A DNA stretch of 57,244 bases from Stramenopiles sp. TOSAG23-2 (lineage: Eukaryota > Sar). The DNA is taken from positions 1-57,244 of the forward strand of contig LT649257.1 in the NCBI GenBank assembly GCA_900128395.1, in the 5' to 3' direction. Below are positions 19,960 through 30,356 of the stretch, piece after piece. The notes beneath the pieces are model-generated. The model ran no database searches. It worked only from the letters and a program-made list of their open reading frames with translations, and had not been told where the DNA came from. A program made the translations under genes and the position numbers. Each line of letters begins with the position of its first letter. The first letter of the stretch is position 1.

Positions 19960-21934
19960 TTAAGTTGTCAGATGAATGTTGTTTAAGACTACCCCGATTG
20001 GTGAATACTCGATCTTATTATTAGATGCTTCCTCGGTCTTATTATTAGATGCTTCCTCAATCTTATTATTAGATGATTCCTCGATCTTATTATTAGATGA
20101 TTCTAACCCCTTTTTAATACCTAAACTCTTGTTGTTATTTACTAATAAACTTTGTATGTCAGTAATATTAAACCTCTCTTTTTTTCCATATATATTAAAC
20201 CTCTTTTTTTCTTTTTTTTTCATAATATTATTACCAGATAGGTCCAACGTTACATTGTATCTTTTTCTTTTTAATGCATCTTGGATACTTTGTACATCGG
20301 TAATATTATTATCAGCTAGATTCAATTCTGTTAATGCATTGTTTGTTTTCAATCCTTCACCAATACTTTGTACATCGGTAATATTATTATCATAAAAACT
20401 TTGCACATCAGTAATATTATTATTATTTAGGTACAATGACGTTAATGCATTGTTTGTTTTCAATCCTTCACCAATACTTTGTACATCGGTAATATTATTA
20501 TTATATAGGTTCAATTCCGTTAATGCATTGTTTGTTTTCAATCCTTCACCAATACTTTGTACATCGGTAATATTATTATTCACCAATACTTTGTACATCA
20601 GTAATATTATTACTATTTAGGCCCAATATCTTTAATGTATTGTTTCTTTTCAATGCTTCATAAAAACTTTGCACATCAGTAATATTATTATTATTTAGGT
20701 ACAATGACGTTAATGCATTGTTTGTTTTCAATCCTTCACCAATACTTTGTACATCGGTAATATTATTACCATTTAGGTCCAATCTCGTTAATGTATGGTT
20801 TGTTTTCAATCCTTCACCAATACTTTGTACATCGGTAATATTATTATAAGCTAGGTACAAGTCCTCTAATGTATTGTTTGTTTTCAATCCTTCACCAATA
20901 CTTTGTACATCAGTAATATTATTACCCCATAGGTCCAATATCTTTAATGTATGGTTTGTTTTTAATGCTTCACCAATACTTTGTACATCAGTAATATTAT
21001 TATTATTTAGGTACAATGACGTTAATGCTTTGTTTGTTTTTAATCCTTCACCAATACTTTGTACATCAGTAATATTATTACTATTTAGGCCCAATATCTT
21101 TAATGTATTGTTTCTTTTCAATGCTTCATAAAAAATTCGCGCATCAGTACTTGTAATATTATTATTATCTAGGTACAACTTTGTTAATGTATTGTTTCTT
21201 TTCAATGCTTCATAAAAACTTTGCACATCAGTAATATTATTATTATTTAGGTCCAAGTACTTTAATGTATTGTTTATGTTTAATGCATGACCAATACTTT
21301 GAATATTTGCAATATTATTATTATCCAATCGCAACATATATAACGTCTTGTTCGTTTTTAAAAATTCCCCTATAATTTTTACATTTGTAATCTTATTACC
21401 AGTCAAGGTCAATTCCTTTATTGTATTCTTCATTTTTAATATTTTAAAAATTGCGACGCTTTGTTCATATGTGATATTATTATTTTGTAGGTCCATGGCC
21501 TCATTATTATCAGGCCCATTATTATTCAATAGCCGATATATCTCATTTTTCTTTACTATTATGACAGGTGTACTTGGTTTTCTTACAGTTTTCTTGGTCT
21601 TCTTACAATGTTGTAGTCCCAGTATTCCTGGGTTATATAGTATGTTGTTATCCGTATAACATACTGTTCTTCTTTTCCATTTCCATTTTCTTATTCCCGT
21701 TCTTCTCCTATCTGCTTCTTCTTCTCTTTTTCTTTTCTGCTTTGCTGTGAATTGTTTGCTATGCCGATATCTACCTCGTGAAGTGGAGTGTTTTACTCCA
21801 GTTCGATGTTTTGCAACTGCTTCTCTGTTTTTTTTGTTTTTCAACAGGAGTTTCGATTTAATATCCTCTTGCTCTTTTCTATATTTTCGTTTTCTTTCTC
21901 TTTCTCTTTTTTGGTTTAGACTATGCTGTTTCAT
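19960..21934 (-). pseudogene. RI-type leucine-rich-repeat gene, frame broken
   Basis: One locus in two overlapping minus-strand frames (21934-20576 and 20598-19960). It encodes a basic Lys/Arg-rich N-terminus, then about 15 LRR units of 28 residues with the pattern LxLxxNNITDVQSIGEGLKT, and a tail of SSNNKIEE-like 8-residue repeats. At DNA level this is an 84-bp tandem array with very similar units. The frame changes where one unit is cut at GGTGA and joined to the middle of another (near 20580), as unequal recombination would leave. A second shortened unit (SFYDNNITD, near 20400) stays in frame. The repeats resemble ribonuclease-inhibitor/NLR-type LRRs. It may be a recent pseudogene, an allele, or an assembly error in the array. 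No function is assignable. Confidence 0.7.
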
Positions 21935-23117
21935 ATGTAATAATCTAATAAAATAATTGATTTCTAAAATGATTTTGTTTAAAAATACACGTACTTCGTA
22001 CTTTACTACCGCTTCTCGGTAATAATATATTTTAACACTCTCCTTCCTTTCTTCTCTCGTTCGTAATGACTTCTCCTGAAAGTCTTAACGTTTTATATTA
22101 ATATTTGAATCCTCTATCTGTATATTACGTATATTTTACACACTCTCTATACCACTTTCTATGTTATATCTGTTATGGCATACATATGTGTGAAAACAAC
22201 AACTTGGATTTATGTTTATCAACACTCCATGCTGTGCTCCTACTAATATTTCAGGCAGGTTTCAGGCAGGTTTCAGGCTGGTTTCAGGCTGGTTTCAGGC
22301 AGGTTTCAGGCAGGTTTCAGGCTAGTTTCAGGCAGGTTTCAGGCAGGTTTCAGGCAGGTCACAGGCAAATCAGGAAATCGCAGGAAAATCGCAGGAAAAT
22401 CGCAGGAAAATCGCAGGAAAATCGCAGGAAAATCGCAGGAAAATCGCAGGAAAATCGCAGGAAAATCGCAGTTAAATCGCAGCAGGCATATATGCAAGCA
22501 TATCTGACGAGAAGGGCTGCTGTGCTGCTGTGTTCACTGTACCGTTTAAGCCCTGCTGTGTTCATATGTGACAGGTGACGGAAAAGGCCCCTGCTGTGTC
22601 CATATAATAACAGGTGACGAAAAGTGAAAAAGTAAATGTCCCGGACATATAGTCTAGATGGAATAATATCCTATCAATTATTAAATTACCATTTTTTTTG
22701 TCCGATTCCATAACAGTAAGTGCAATTTATTTTGGTATATTAATAAGTATAAGTCTCTATAGGGAATATTTCCAATTACAGGCCATTTTATAAAAATAAC
22801 AGATTCCCAATTAGAGTACACCAATACCCCCCCCCTAGTACTTTTTCCAACTTAACTATACTACTCTTTCGTACTACAACTAAAACTAATAATTTAAATT
22901 CCTTATTTACTTTTTTAACTTCTTTTCACATATTTTCTTTTCCTTTCCTGGACTACCCTACGCGCACTCTAATGCAGGGGATAAAAAATACACATTCTTC
23001 AAATGTATGTATATACTATAGATTACACACATATGTATATATATGTACATATATATACAACTCACAATTCAACTTATACCCCCCCTCTCCCTGTATTTAT
23101 TTAAGCATACAAACACC
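21935..23117. promoter_or_regulatory. Head-to-head intergenic region with minisatellites
   Basis: This is the divergent gap between the LRR locus and the Tim21-like gene. It holds two abutting minisatellites (described separately), a poly-C tract after accaatac near 22821-22837, and AT-rich sequence. The open frame through the minisatellites (22105-22578, +) arises because the 11-bp period cycles all frames without stops; I do not consider it a gene. Confidence 0.45.
22249..22485. repeat. Twin 11-bp minisatellites
   Basis: Array 1 (about 22249-22366) is roughly ten units of ggtttcaggca, with variants carrying ct or ta. Array 2 (about 22368-22485) is roughly ten units of ggaaaatcgca and is very uniform. 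They have the same unit length, the same gcagg junction and lie directly side by side. Array 2 may therefore have arisen by drift and re-expansion of an array 1 unit. Confidence 0.85.
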
Positions 23118-24266
23118 ATGATACAAGTATTAACGACGAAAGTTCTGCTAAAAAGATCTATTGCCTCAATAAAAAAATCATCTGTCAATAACAATTATAC
23201 TAAACGGAGTTTGAAAAAGATATTTAATAATGGTTTCAACAGTGAGGAAAGGTGTTTTTCCACTTTTCATTCTTGGAATTTTAATCGTATCAGTAATTTC
23301 CCATGTTCTGCCAAGTTGAAGTGTTTGGCTAAGCCACCGTTTTTGGCTGGTACAAACTTTAGCATAAATGGTGTTCTAGGACACATCAATTATTATAATT
23401 ACAACAATGTGAAATATTATAGTAGTAGTGCTTCAAAAAAAGAGGAAGAAGACGAAGATGATTTAAATGACCTTAGTCAAGATGCCGAAGAAGATTATGA
23501 TGATTATCATGACCCACACTCAGTTGAAGATCTTGTTAAAGCGGAAGAGAAATCGAGTTATGAAAAGTATTTGCCAGTTGTAGCAACATGGGGTCCAAGG
23601 ATACTTATTGGTGGTGGTATATCCTATTTAACAACAAAAACATTTTTATATGTTAGTAATACACTGTTAGGAATAACACTTTCTGATGCTGTTTATTTTG
23701 GTTTATTCAGTGGTTTTGTAGGTGCTTCATTATTATACGGAGGCGCCTTTGCATATTATCAAACGTTCCAAAATGTTCGTCCAGAGCCAGTGTTTGCTAA
23801 AGCAATAAAAAAAATGGCGAATAGTGAAGATATTACTGGCATACTTGGAAATATTGGAACATTCAGCTCAATTCAAAGTGGATTTGTACGTGCCTATAAA
23901 TTAGATGGTGGCGATTGGGGCCTAGGTCCAGGTACAAGAGGATTCGCAATACCAACATTTTTAGGAGAAGATAAAAAGTTAGTATTTCGATACCCACGTG
24001 TTCAAATGTGCTTTCAAGTGTATGGTGAGAAACACCAAGCAATGTGTACGGTTGAGGCAATTAATGATCGTGGCAAAATTAAATTTAATTTAATAATGTT
24101 GGATATATTAACAGCACATGATAATGAAGAGTTACAGGATCCAATTTTGGTATATGGTAACGAAGATAGAATGTATGTGCGTGATCAATTGACAGGTTTT
24201 ATTGATTTCAAACGAAATTATTTGGTTGATCCAAAAACATCCGCAGAAACTAGGATGAAACATTAA
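23118..24266 (+). CDS. Mitochondrial membrane protein, Tim21/Coa1-like domain
   Basis: A 382-aa protein from the ATG at 23118. An upstream in-frame ATG at 23043 would add residues unlike a presequence. The N-terminus MIQVLTTKVLLKRSIASIKK is basic and amphipathic, as in mitochondrial presequences. An acidic linker (EEEDEDDLNDLSQDAEEDYDD) follows, then two hydrophobic segments (about residues 160-180 and 187-212 from this start). The C-terminal soluble domain begins PEPVFAKAIKKM and has the pattern FRYPRVQMCFQVYGE..QAMCTVEAINDRGKIKFNL. That beta pattern fits the Tim21/Coa1 fold found in inner-membrane proteins for import or complex IV assembly. The family call is by pattern only; a lineage-specific inner-membrane protein is the alternative. 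Confidence 0.5.
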   Translation: MIQVLTTKVLLKRSIASIKKSSVNNNYTKRSLKKIFNNGFNSEERCFSTFHSWNFNRISNFPCSAKLKCLAKPPFLAGTNFSINGVLGHINYYNYNNVKYYSSSASKKEEEDEDDLNDLSQDAEEDYDDYHDPHSVEDLVKAEEKSSYEKYLPVVATWGPRILIGGGISYLTTKTFLYVSNTLLGITLSDAVYFGLFSGFVGASLLYGGAFAYYQTFQNVRPEPVFAKAIKKMANSEDITGILGNIGTFSSIQSGFVRAYKLDGGDWGLGPGTRGFAIPTFLGEDKKLVFRYPRVQMCFQVYGEKHQAMCTVEAINDRGKIKFNLIMLDILTAHDNEELQDPILVYGNEDRMYVRDQLTGFIDFKRNYLVDPKTSAETRMKH

Positions 24267-24889
24267 GTTATTAATATATATATATATATACATATTATGG
24301 TAAATATTGTGGTGTATTCAGTAAAAAAGGGGAGTAAAATGCAAGAAATTTTTTTTTATCTATCATACGTACGAATATATTTTTTGAGGAATTTTAACAT
24401 ATATATATATCATACTGATCATATATGAAATTATGCTAGTAACAGTGTGTCTCAATGTCTCAATACATAATGCATAAAATTTTGGAGAAGAATATATATA
24501 TATTCATATATAGTTACCCGGTAAAATCTAAGAGTGTTAATAAAAAATAATTTTACACTCCCCGCGCGTGCTAAGAGTAAATAATATGATGCTCAATTAC
24601 TCAATCGCAAGAATAATATTCTATCCTATGATACTAATAGTAAAGCTCTAATGCACCTCTGCAAACTAATACTCTACAAGCATGAGTAGGTTTCTATCCT
24701 TCCGTGCGCTTTCGTTCAATTTAATGATATGCATAATTTATTTTACTAATATGTGATAAATCGTTAATGCATTAAAATGTTCATTTGGCGAAGAATTATA
24801 ATGAATTATACTCCCTTGGTCACTCTTCAAAATACCAATGGAGATAAATAGATGGTATCAACGTACAGTTGATGGAAAATGTGCTCTTA
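24267..24889. other. Tail-to-tail intergenic region
   Basis: No gene is seen. It is AT-rich with (TA)n tracts. It contains the 12-bp palindrome ttaatgcattaa (24764-24775), also present in the tail-to-tail gap at 12972-12983. It also has taataaaaaataattttaca near 24540, which resembles the gagtaaattaaaaaataa motif of other tail-to-tail gaps. Confidence 0.4.
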
Positions 24890-26419
24890 TCATCCCTGTT
24901 GAACTACGTACTTTGAAGTCTTCCTCTGTTTTATTCTATTTTTGAGTGATTTCTTCGCGCCCGTTTCCCTTTCTAATATGACTTTGTATGATTCAAATTT
25001 ACAATCATAAAGTTGTTTCCATCGTGGGATTTTTTTTTTTGCCTTTTTCTTTTTTCGAAGTCCCTCATCATCGTTGGAGTTATTGTCATCAATTACTTTT
25101 TTCCGATTTGCTGCTTCCATTTCAGCACTTAATGCGCTTTCTCTACTTTTTTTAATTTGATCTATGCCACCCAAAGATAGCTGGTGTACTTCTAAAGAAT
25201 TGCGTCTCTCTAATCTATCAGCTTCTAAGGACTGACGAATATGTTGATGACGTTTAGACATTGTCGCTATTTTTTGTTCCTTAGCTTTGTCGTTCATTTT
25301 GAATTTTAAATACGTATTTAATCTTTCAAAATCAGTGTCATATTTGTACAAAGCATATATACATTGGCTATCTCCATCAGTAATACATTGTTTTGCTTTT
25401 ATTGCTAATTCTTTATTTAAAAATCCACGTTTATGCAACATATCAACAACATGTTTTAACTGCATAATCATTTCCGGGTCAAATTCTACATCTGGCGAGG
25501 CATAAAATACATTAGCAGCACTCATTAAGCCCATGAACTGTTCCTTACTATGTTCATTGTGTTTCATAACTGGGACATGGTAATCTACACCATGAACATT
25601 TGTCTTTTGATGTGCTATATCAAAGTTTTTAGATTCAGGAGTATACTCGTTTAATTCAAGTATTTTTTTGAGTAAATGTACATCCCCTGGATTCATTTCG
25701 TATTCAAAAAAAGCTGCCTTTATTTCCACCGCTTGGATATTGTTTTTTAGCATTTGATCTACGCGAATTTTCTCTGCCTGTGTTATTTCATGTTTTTGCA
25801 CCATGACTTCCATCACTTCATCGTAAAGCAATAACTCTTTCGGATCTAAATTCCAGTATTCATCATCTAGAGTTTTTCTTCTCTCAATAGTTGATGAACA
25901 TTTGTCAAGAAAACGCCTAAGGGGTAAAATGGATTCTGATCGTCTATACTTAGATATAGCCATTTTTAAATCCAACAGACAGAACTTTGATTTAAACATG
26001 TATTCAATATGGTCGTAATCATTTTGACTTATTTTTTTACGCTTTAACAATTTGTTTACAAGTTTTCGATAAGCACTCATGTCACCTCTGCTCCATAAAT
26101 CGACACTTGTCCCAGCTTTGCTAGTTGCATCATATTCATGCATCTGGAACGATAGCATATTGTTATAATAAAGGACAAATTCATTGAAATCAATAGCACC
26201 ATCGTTATCGCCATCGATTTTTGCAAATTCGGAAAGTATTCGTTGATTATTTGAATCGTTCGATAACTCAGATGCTGTAAAACAAAGTTTTTCTAACGCA
26301 TTCGTTAATTCCTCTTCATCTATCATACCATCATCATTAGTGTCTATTTCATGAAATATTTCACGTACACGATCCTCAAGATCATGCTGATCAAACAATT
26401 CAGCACTTCTGCTGATCAT
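24890..26419 (-). CDS. EF-hand calcium-binding protein (509 aa)
   Basis: The N-terminal region holds two consecutive canonical EF-hands, with loops at residues 26-37 (DTNDDGMIDEEE) and 69-80 (DGDNDGAIDFNE). All metal-ligand positions are filled, so calcium binding is likely. The remaining 400 residues are mostly helical and charged, with a Lys-rich segment (RKKKKAKKKIPRWKQ) and a basic C-terminus. I recognise no kinase or other catalytic domain. It could be a cytoskeletal or centrin-like scaffold, but no function should be inferred beyond calcium sensing. It has no signal peptide or TM and no intron. Confidence 0.75.
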   Translation of the reverse strand: MISRSAELFDQHDLEDRVREIFHEIDTNDDGMIDEEELTNALEKLCFTASELSNDSNNQRILSEFAKIDGDNDGAIDFNEFVLYYNNMLSFQMHEYDATSKAGTSVDLWSRGDMSAYRKLVNKLLKRKKISQNDYDHIEYMFKSKFCLLDLKMAISKYRRSESILPLRRFLDKCSSTIERRKTLDDEYWNLDPKELLLYDEVMEVMVQKHEITQAEKIRVDQMLKNNIQAVEIKAAFFEYEMNPGDVHLLKKILELNEYTPESKNFDIAHQKTNVHGVDYHVPVMKHNEHSKEQFMGLMSAANVFYASPDVEFDPEMIMQLKHVVDMLHKRGFLNKELAIKAKQCITDGDSQCIYALYKYDTDFERLNTYLKFKMNDKAKEQKIATMSKRHQHIRQSLEADRLERRNSLEVHQLSLGGIDQIKKSRESALSAEMEAANRKKVIDDNNSNDDEGLRKKKKAKKKIPRWKQLYDCKFESYKVILERETGAKKSLKNRIKQRKTSKYVVQQG

Positions 26420-27238
26420 GTTGCTTAATCAATTATGTATAAATTTTCCTTTATTTAGACAACATTAATTGAATTGCTAGCTTTATATATATATATATAT
26501 ATATAACTACACTAAATATTATATACATACCTGGTATACCCACACGTATTTATTTTACTATTATTACAATTACTTCAATTACGGTAGTACTTGGTAGTAT
26601 TATTTATTATTTAGGTTCAATTCCGTTAATGCATTGTTTGTTTTCAATCCTTCACCAATACTTTGTACATCGGTAATATTATTACCATTTAGGTCCAATC
26701 TCGTTAATGTATGGTTTGTTTTCAATCCTTCACCAATACCCCCCCCACAAAAGCTGGAAAAAGCCTACTGGTATTGCAAAAAATCCAAAAATAGCTATAG
26801 CCAATACTTATTTTGATGAATATACTAAGAATATCCGATTTTTGCAATATTAATACCAGTAACTTTGTATCAAATATGCATTAAGAATAATATAATTTAG
26901 ATACTACTGAGCGTCGTGTGTTCCGACTAATTATTAGATACTAAATTATCACTGAAATTAAACCCTAATCCCATCCCAACCACTGCCAAACTTTTTTGCA
27001 GGTACTGTATGCTGGTATGCCTGCACGCCTTAACAAGCCAGCCCAGCCAGCAACAAGGAATAATAATAATGGCCTTAGCACCTAAATGGAAAAAAATAAT
27101 TATGATGGAATTATTAATATATATTAATTGAATTAATCTAGAATTAATAGAATCACATAACAATATACAACAATTACATGTACTTCATATAGAAAATCAA
27201 GTGAAATCAAAAGAAAAACTAAAGGATATAGCGATACA
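26420..27238. promoter_or_regulatory. Head-to-head intergenic region with LRR fragment and GC island
   Basis: This is the divergent gap between the EF-hand gene and LSM5. It contains a stray piece of the LRR array (26604-26738, listed separately). Next comes an imperfect inverted repeat in which actggtattgcaaaaaatcc (26768 on) faces gatttttgcaatattaatac (from about 26837). A GC-rich island lies at 27009-27056 (agccagcccagccagc). (TA)n tracts are also present. Confidence 0.45.
26604..26738 (-). repeat. Dispersed fragment of the LRR array
   Basis: About 135 bp nearly identical to units of the LRR locus 5-6 kb to the left, including the 20715-20822 segment. Read on the minus strand it encodes parts of three LRR units in one frame. 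It ends abruptly at caccaatac followed by a run of eight C. It has no start, no stop context and no neighbours of the parent gene, so it is a relocated fragment rather than a gene. Confidence 0.85.
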
Positions 27239-27529
27239 ATGGCAGAAGCAATGGACACAGATACCACAGTAGAAAATGTATTGCCTTTGGATACGATTGA
27301 AAAATGTGTTGGAAAAAAAGTATGGGTCATTATGAAAAATAAAAAAGAATTAGTAGGTACACTTAAAGGCTATGACGACTATGTAAACATGGTTATGGAG
27401 GACGTCACTGAATATACAGTAACTTCAGATGGAAAGCAAGTGACAAAACTCGAAAGTATTTTGTTAAATGGCAACAATGTTACGATGTTATCCACAGGTG
27501 AACCGTCAAAGCCGTATAAATTAGAATAA
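27239..27529 (+). CDS. LSM5: U6 snRNA-associated Sm-like protein LSm5
   Basis: A 96-aa Sm-fold protein, a subunit of the LSm2-8 ring (U6 snRNA, splicing) and the LSm1-7 ring (mRNA decay). The Sm1 motif is visible as [20 protein letters not shown] followed by [14 protein letters not shown]. The Sm2 motif is visible as [27 protein letters not shown] before Sm1 and the short C-terminus after Sm2 are typical of LSm5 rather than other paralogues. Length matches the family. The start is the first ATG in frame, and there is no intron. Confidence 0.95.
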   Translation: MAEAMDTDTTVENVLPLDTIEKCVGKKVWVIMKNKKELVGTLKGYDDYVNMVMEDVTEYTVTSDGKQVTKLESILLNGNNVTMLSTGEPSKPYKLE

Positions 27530-28359
27530 TTGGTACACAACTAAGCAAATTATTTTTGGACATGATTATATATTTAATACATATAGACTATGATACGAGG
27601 AGTATACCAGGATAATAATTGTGAGGAAGGCGAGGATTTAAAATAGTTCGTAGTACGCACGCTTCGTAAAAAAATAGCAAAAAAATACTTAGAAAAGATT
27701 GCAGAGAGGCGGGAGATAGAGAGGAGATGATTTCAAATTAAAATTCTTATTCATATGAGTTGCCTTTTAATATATTACGATTCGTAGACGAAATATATTT
27801 TTCATTTGTATCCTCTTTTTAAAAATATGAGAATATCAACACCCTAGCTATTAGTGTGAGATAGATATTATTATATTGCCTCTCAGTCATTTTTGTACGC
27901 GTTCGTACGAAGTGTTAAAATATATATTTTTTTACTCTTTTCAATAAGAAATTAAAATCATATTATGAGTAAATAAAAAAATAAGCGTGTAAATTAAATT
28001 ATACGCGCTCGGTGTAATATGATATACGAAGTCGTTATGTAATTACGTGTATATAACACCCTCTTATACAACAACACTCATATCATATAATATGCATATT
28101 TAATATATGATATGTGATATTTATGATACATCCTTCGTATGATATTTCGGTTTATAATATATTAATATCATATAAAATTAATTTACGCATAACTTATTAT
28201 ATCTAATGAAATATGCACATATATATTATATACGTGTATCAAAGCATATGCAACAAAGATTATCATCCTATTCAATAGTAAAAAATGAATCTCTTCTTTA
28301 AAAAATTCATTCTCATATGATAGTTAAACAAATATCATTCATTTGCACTATAACATGTT
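27530..28359. other. Tail-to-tail intergenic region
   Basis: No gene is seen. Two segments are shared with other tail-to-tail gaps. Segment 27831-27860 (gaatatcaacac, then tagtgtgag) is the reverse complement of 1400-1424. Segment 27967-27984 (gagtaaataaaaaaataa) matches 12953-12970 and 45494-45512. Many short AT palindromes lie around 28000-28260. Confidence 0.45.
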
Positions 28360-29475
28360 CTAATACAACCTTCCAGCTGAAAAGCCACGGCTAGTCCCAA
28401 CATTATTCCATGAATTAGAAGGATTACTGGTAGCAGTTGTATATAAATTTCTACCTGCAATACCACTAAATGATGAATTACCTGCATTTGTCATTGAATT
28501 TCTCAATGCTGCATTTTGTGTAACTAATGCTTGTCTTTGATTGTATGACATCAACTGCGCTTGGTATTGCGCCAATGCCATTTCATGCCGTGTTTTTCTA
28601 ACATCATTCTCCGTTTGAAATAAACTTGTTTGTATATTATGTGCATAAGTACGCTGTGCTTGACCACGTGTAATATATTGTTGTGCAATTCGTGCTGCAT
28701 TTTGCGCTTGCTGCTGTGCTCGTAATAAATTCGCTTGAGAAAATCTTGCCGCATCAATCGCACGTTGTTCTTCCATCGCCATTTGTTGCGCATATTGCTG
28801 TGCAGCTACGGACGCTTGGCGCTGTTGCAACAATCTCGATTCAGTACGAATCAACGTATGTCGTTTGGCTTCAACTTCTGGAGAGTAAAAGGTAGAAGAT
28901 GATGATAAATTTGACGTTGTTGGAATATACGAAGATGTAGCAGTGTTGTTGTTGATATGACTCATGGCGCTACCGCCCATAGTATTACTTCCTGTTGCCA
29001 TAAGTGGCACTGGTGGTGCAAATTGATTTGCTGGCATGTAATAATTTCCACCTGCCATTGGCAATGGCATTGGAGGCGGAACGCTATTCATTGCCTTTGC
29101 TAAATTAATATTGTTGATAACACTAAGCCTATCATTTTCTAATGATATTATTCTTGATACCAGTTGCTGCAAAACACTTATGGAATCGGCGTCATATCCG
29201 TAAGTATCAGCAATACGTCGTTGGTTTCTGTGTGCTTCATTAGTACGTTCTAGAGCAATTTCAATATTTTCTAATTGTTTCTGCAATTCAAATTCGTAAT
29301 ATTGTGGCATTTGTGTTGGAAACGTTGAACTTGCAAGGAACGGATCATCTTTTACATTGTTTTCTTTCTTAGTATTATCCTCGTCCACTACTTCTTTAAC
29401 ATTATTTTCTTCTACTTTTGTTTCCTCAGTGGCAGGTGGCTCATTCTTTTCTTTTGATTTTTTCGATTTCTTCAT
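28360..29475 (-). CDS. Gln/Ala-rich coiled-coil protein (371 aa)
   Basis: A 371-aa protein that I do not recognise. A charged Lys/Glu-rich N-terminus is followed by a helical segment (residues about 60-125, with EFELQKQLENIEIALERTNE). A Pro/Met/Gly-rich linker and a long Gln/Ala-rich helix (about 210-310, with QAQNAARIAQQYITRGQAQR) come next, then a Ser/Asn/Gly-rich tail. It has no TM or signal peptide. The low-complexity makeup suggests a scaffold or RNA-granule-type protein, but this is composition only. I chose the ATG at 29475; the open frame upstream reaches only a TTG. Confidence 0.6.
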   Translation of the reverse strand: MKKSKKSKEKNEPPATEETKVEENNVKEVVDEDNTKKENNVKDDPFLASSTFPTQMPQYYEFELQKQLENIEIALERTNEAHRNQRRIADTYGYDADSISVLQQLVSRIISLENDRLSVINNINLAKAMNSVPPPMPLPMAGGNYYMPANQFAPPVPLMATGSNTMGGSAMSHINNNTATSSYIPTTSNLSSSSTFYSPEVEAKRHTLIRTESRLLQQRQASVAAQQYAQQMAMEEQRAIDAARFSQANLLRAQQQAQNAARIAQQYITRGQAQRTYAHNIQTSLFQTENDVRKTRHEMALAQYQAQLMSYNQRQALVTQNAALRNSMTNAGNSSFSGIAGRNLYTTATSNPSNSWNNVGTSRGFSAGRLY

Positions 29476-29910
29476 TGTTTGAAAATTCAATTATACGTTG
29501 TTACTTGTTTATATTTCTTCGTTTTGAATGTTCAGTAATATATCGTTTTATCTGTTTTATGAAAGAATTACCTCACCTGTCTTTGGTTTCTATAACATGT
29601 ATAAATATATCTAATATTGGTCTCAACTGTAACCTAATAAATTAATAATATAATAAATTACCAACGTTTTTTGTAGCAACTGTACGACGTATTATTAGCG
29701 CTTGGAAACTTTCCTGGTGCTATTTAATGCTAATTGCTATTTGTTCAAATCTGTTTCAGAACCCTTAAAAAAGTAGCTTCGGAAAAATAGCATAGGAATA
29801 CAATGGGTTATTTAGCATAGAAATAGTATGGGAAACTCGCTAGTGCAAAGTATATCGGTATTAGTAGTGTAGTCTATAATAGTGCCCTATCAATAATAAT
29901 TTCAAGATCA
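29476..29910. promoter_or_regulatory. Left remnant of a head-to-head gap split by a transposon
   Basis: Presumed promoter side of the Gln-rich gene. Together with 36505-36655 it would form a single gap of about 593 bp before the transposon insertion, similar to the other head-to-head gaps. It is AT-rich with no other clear structure. Confidence 0.4.
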
Positions 29911-29917
29911 ATAATCT

Positions 29918-30346
29918 CAAAAAGAAAAGAGGTGACACTACCAGCCAATAATACGCCAAAAACCTGGCCAGCCAATTAAGGTTTTCTCTCTTTAACTAGC
30001 ATGAACATAGCATTATACACTAACTACACATCATTGGCCTTCATCTCGAAAAGATATTCTACACATCAATTTATATGATTCATTATTAAATAATCACACA
30101 TACAAACAACTTTCAATAATCAATATCAAAACTTAGTACTCTATCTCCTCCGAGACGAGAAACGTATGATCCCTGAACTTTTTATATGTTTAATAATACA
30201 TATATGAAAGTGTACTAAAGGTATTTTGGAAGAATAATATTGATTTTTAATATATTAAAAAAATTATTATTTCCATTACTTCATTTTGCATTTTTAACAT
30301 ATTATTGCTTATATTGAAAGGTAAAGTTCAATTAAAGTTAATTACT
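29918..30346 (+). repeat. Left terminal inverted repeat
   Basis: The outer 19 bp are perfect. Then about 85 bp have diverged, sharing only islands such as atacgccaaaaacctggcc. From about 30006 the arm is nearly identical to the right arm up to about 30287. A looser match continues to aaagttaatta just before the ATG at 30357. The arm therefore doubles as leader and promoter of the 565-aa ORF. Confidence 0.85.
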
Positions 30347-30356
30347 AATCATAAAA

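Noticed and set aside
19861..19960. Telomere-like tttaggttgg words near 19820-19830
   Set aside because: Only a few imperfect units with no tandem array; not a telomere or interstitial telomeric repeat.
20874..21131. Plus-strand ORFs opposite the LRR array (FNPSPILCTSVILL repeats)
   Set aside because: Antisense reading of the 84-bp LRR units, as is the similar ORF at 26634-26816.
22105..22578. 157-aa plus-strand ORF over the minisatellites
   Set aside because: The frame is open only because the 11-bp units lack stops; it encodes periodic FQAGFRQVSG and RRKIAGKSQEN repeats, has no protein-like flanks, and the opposite strand is equally open.
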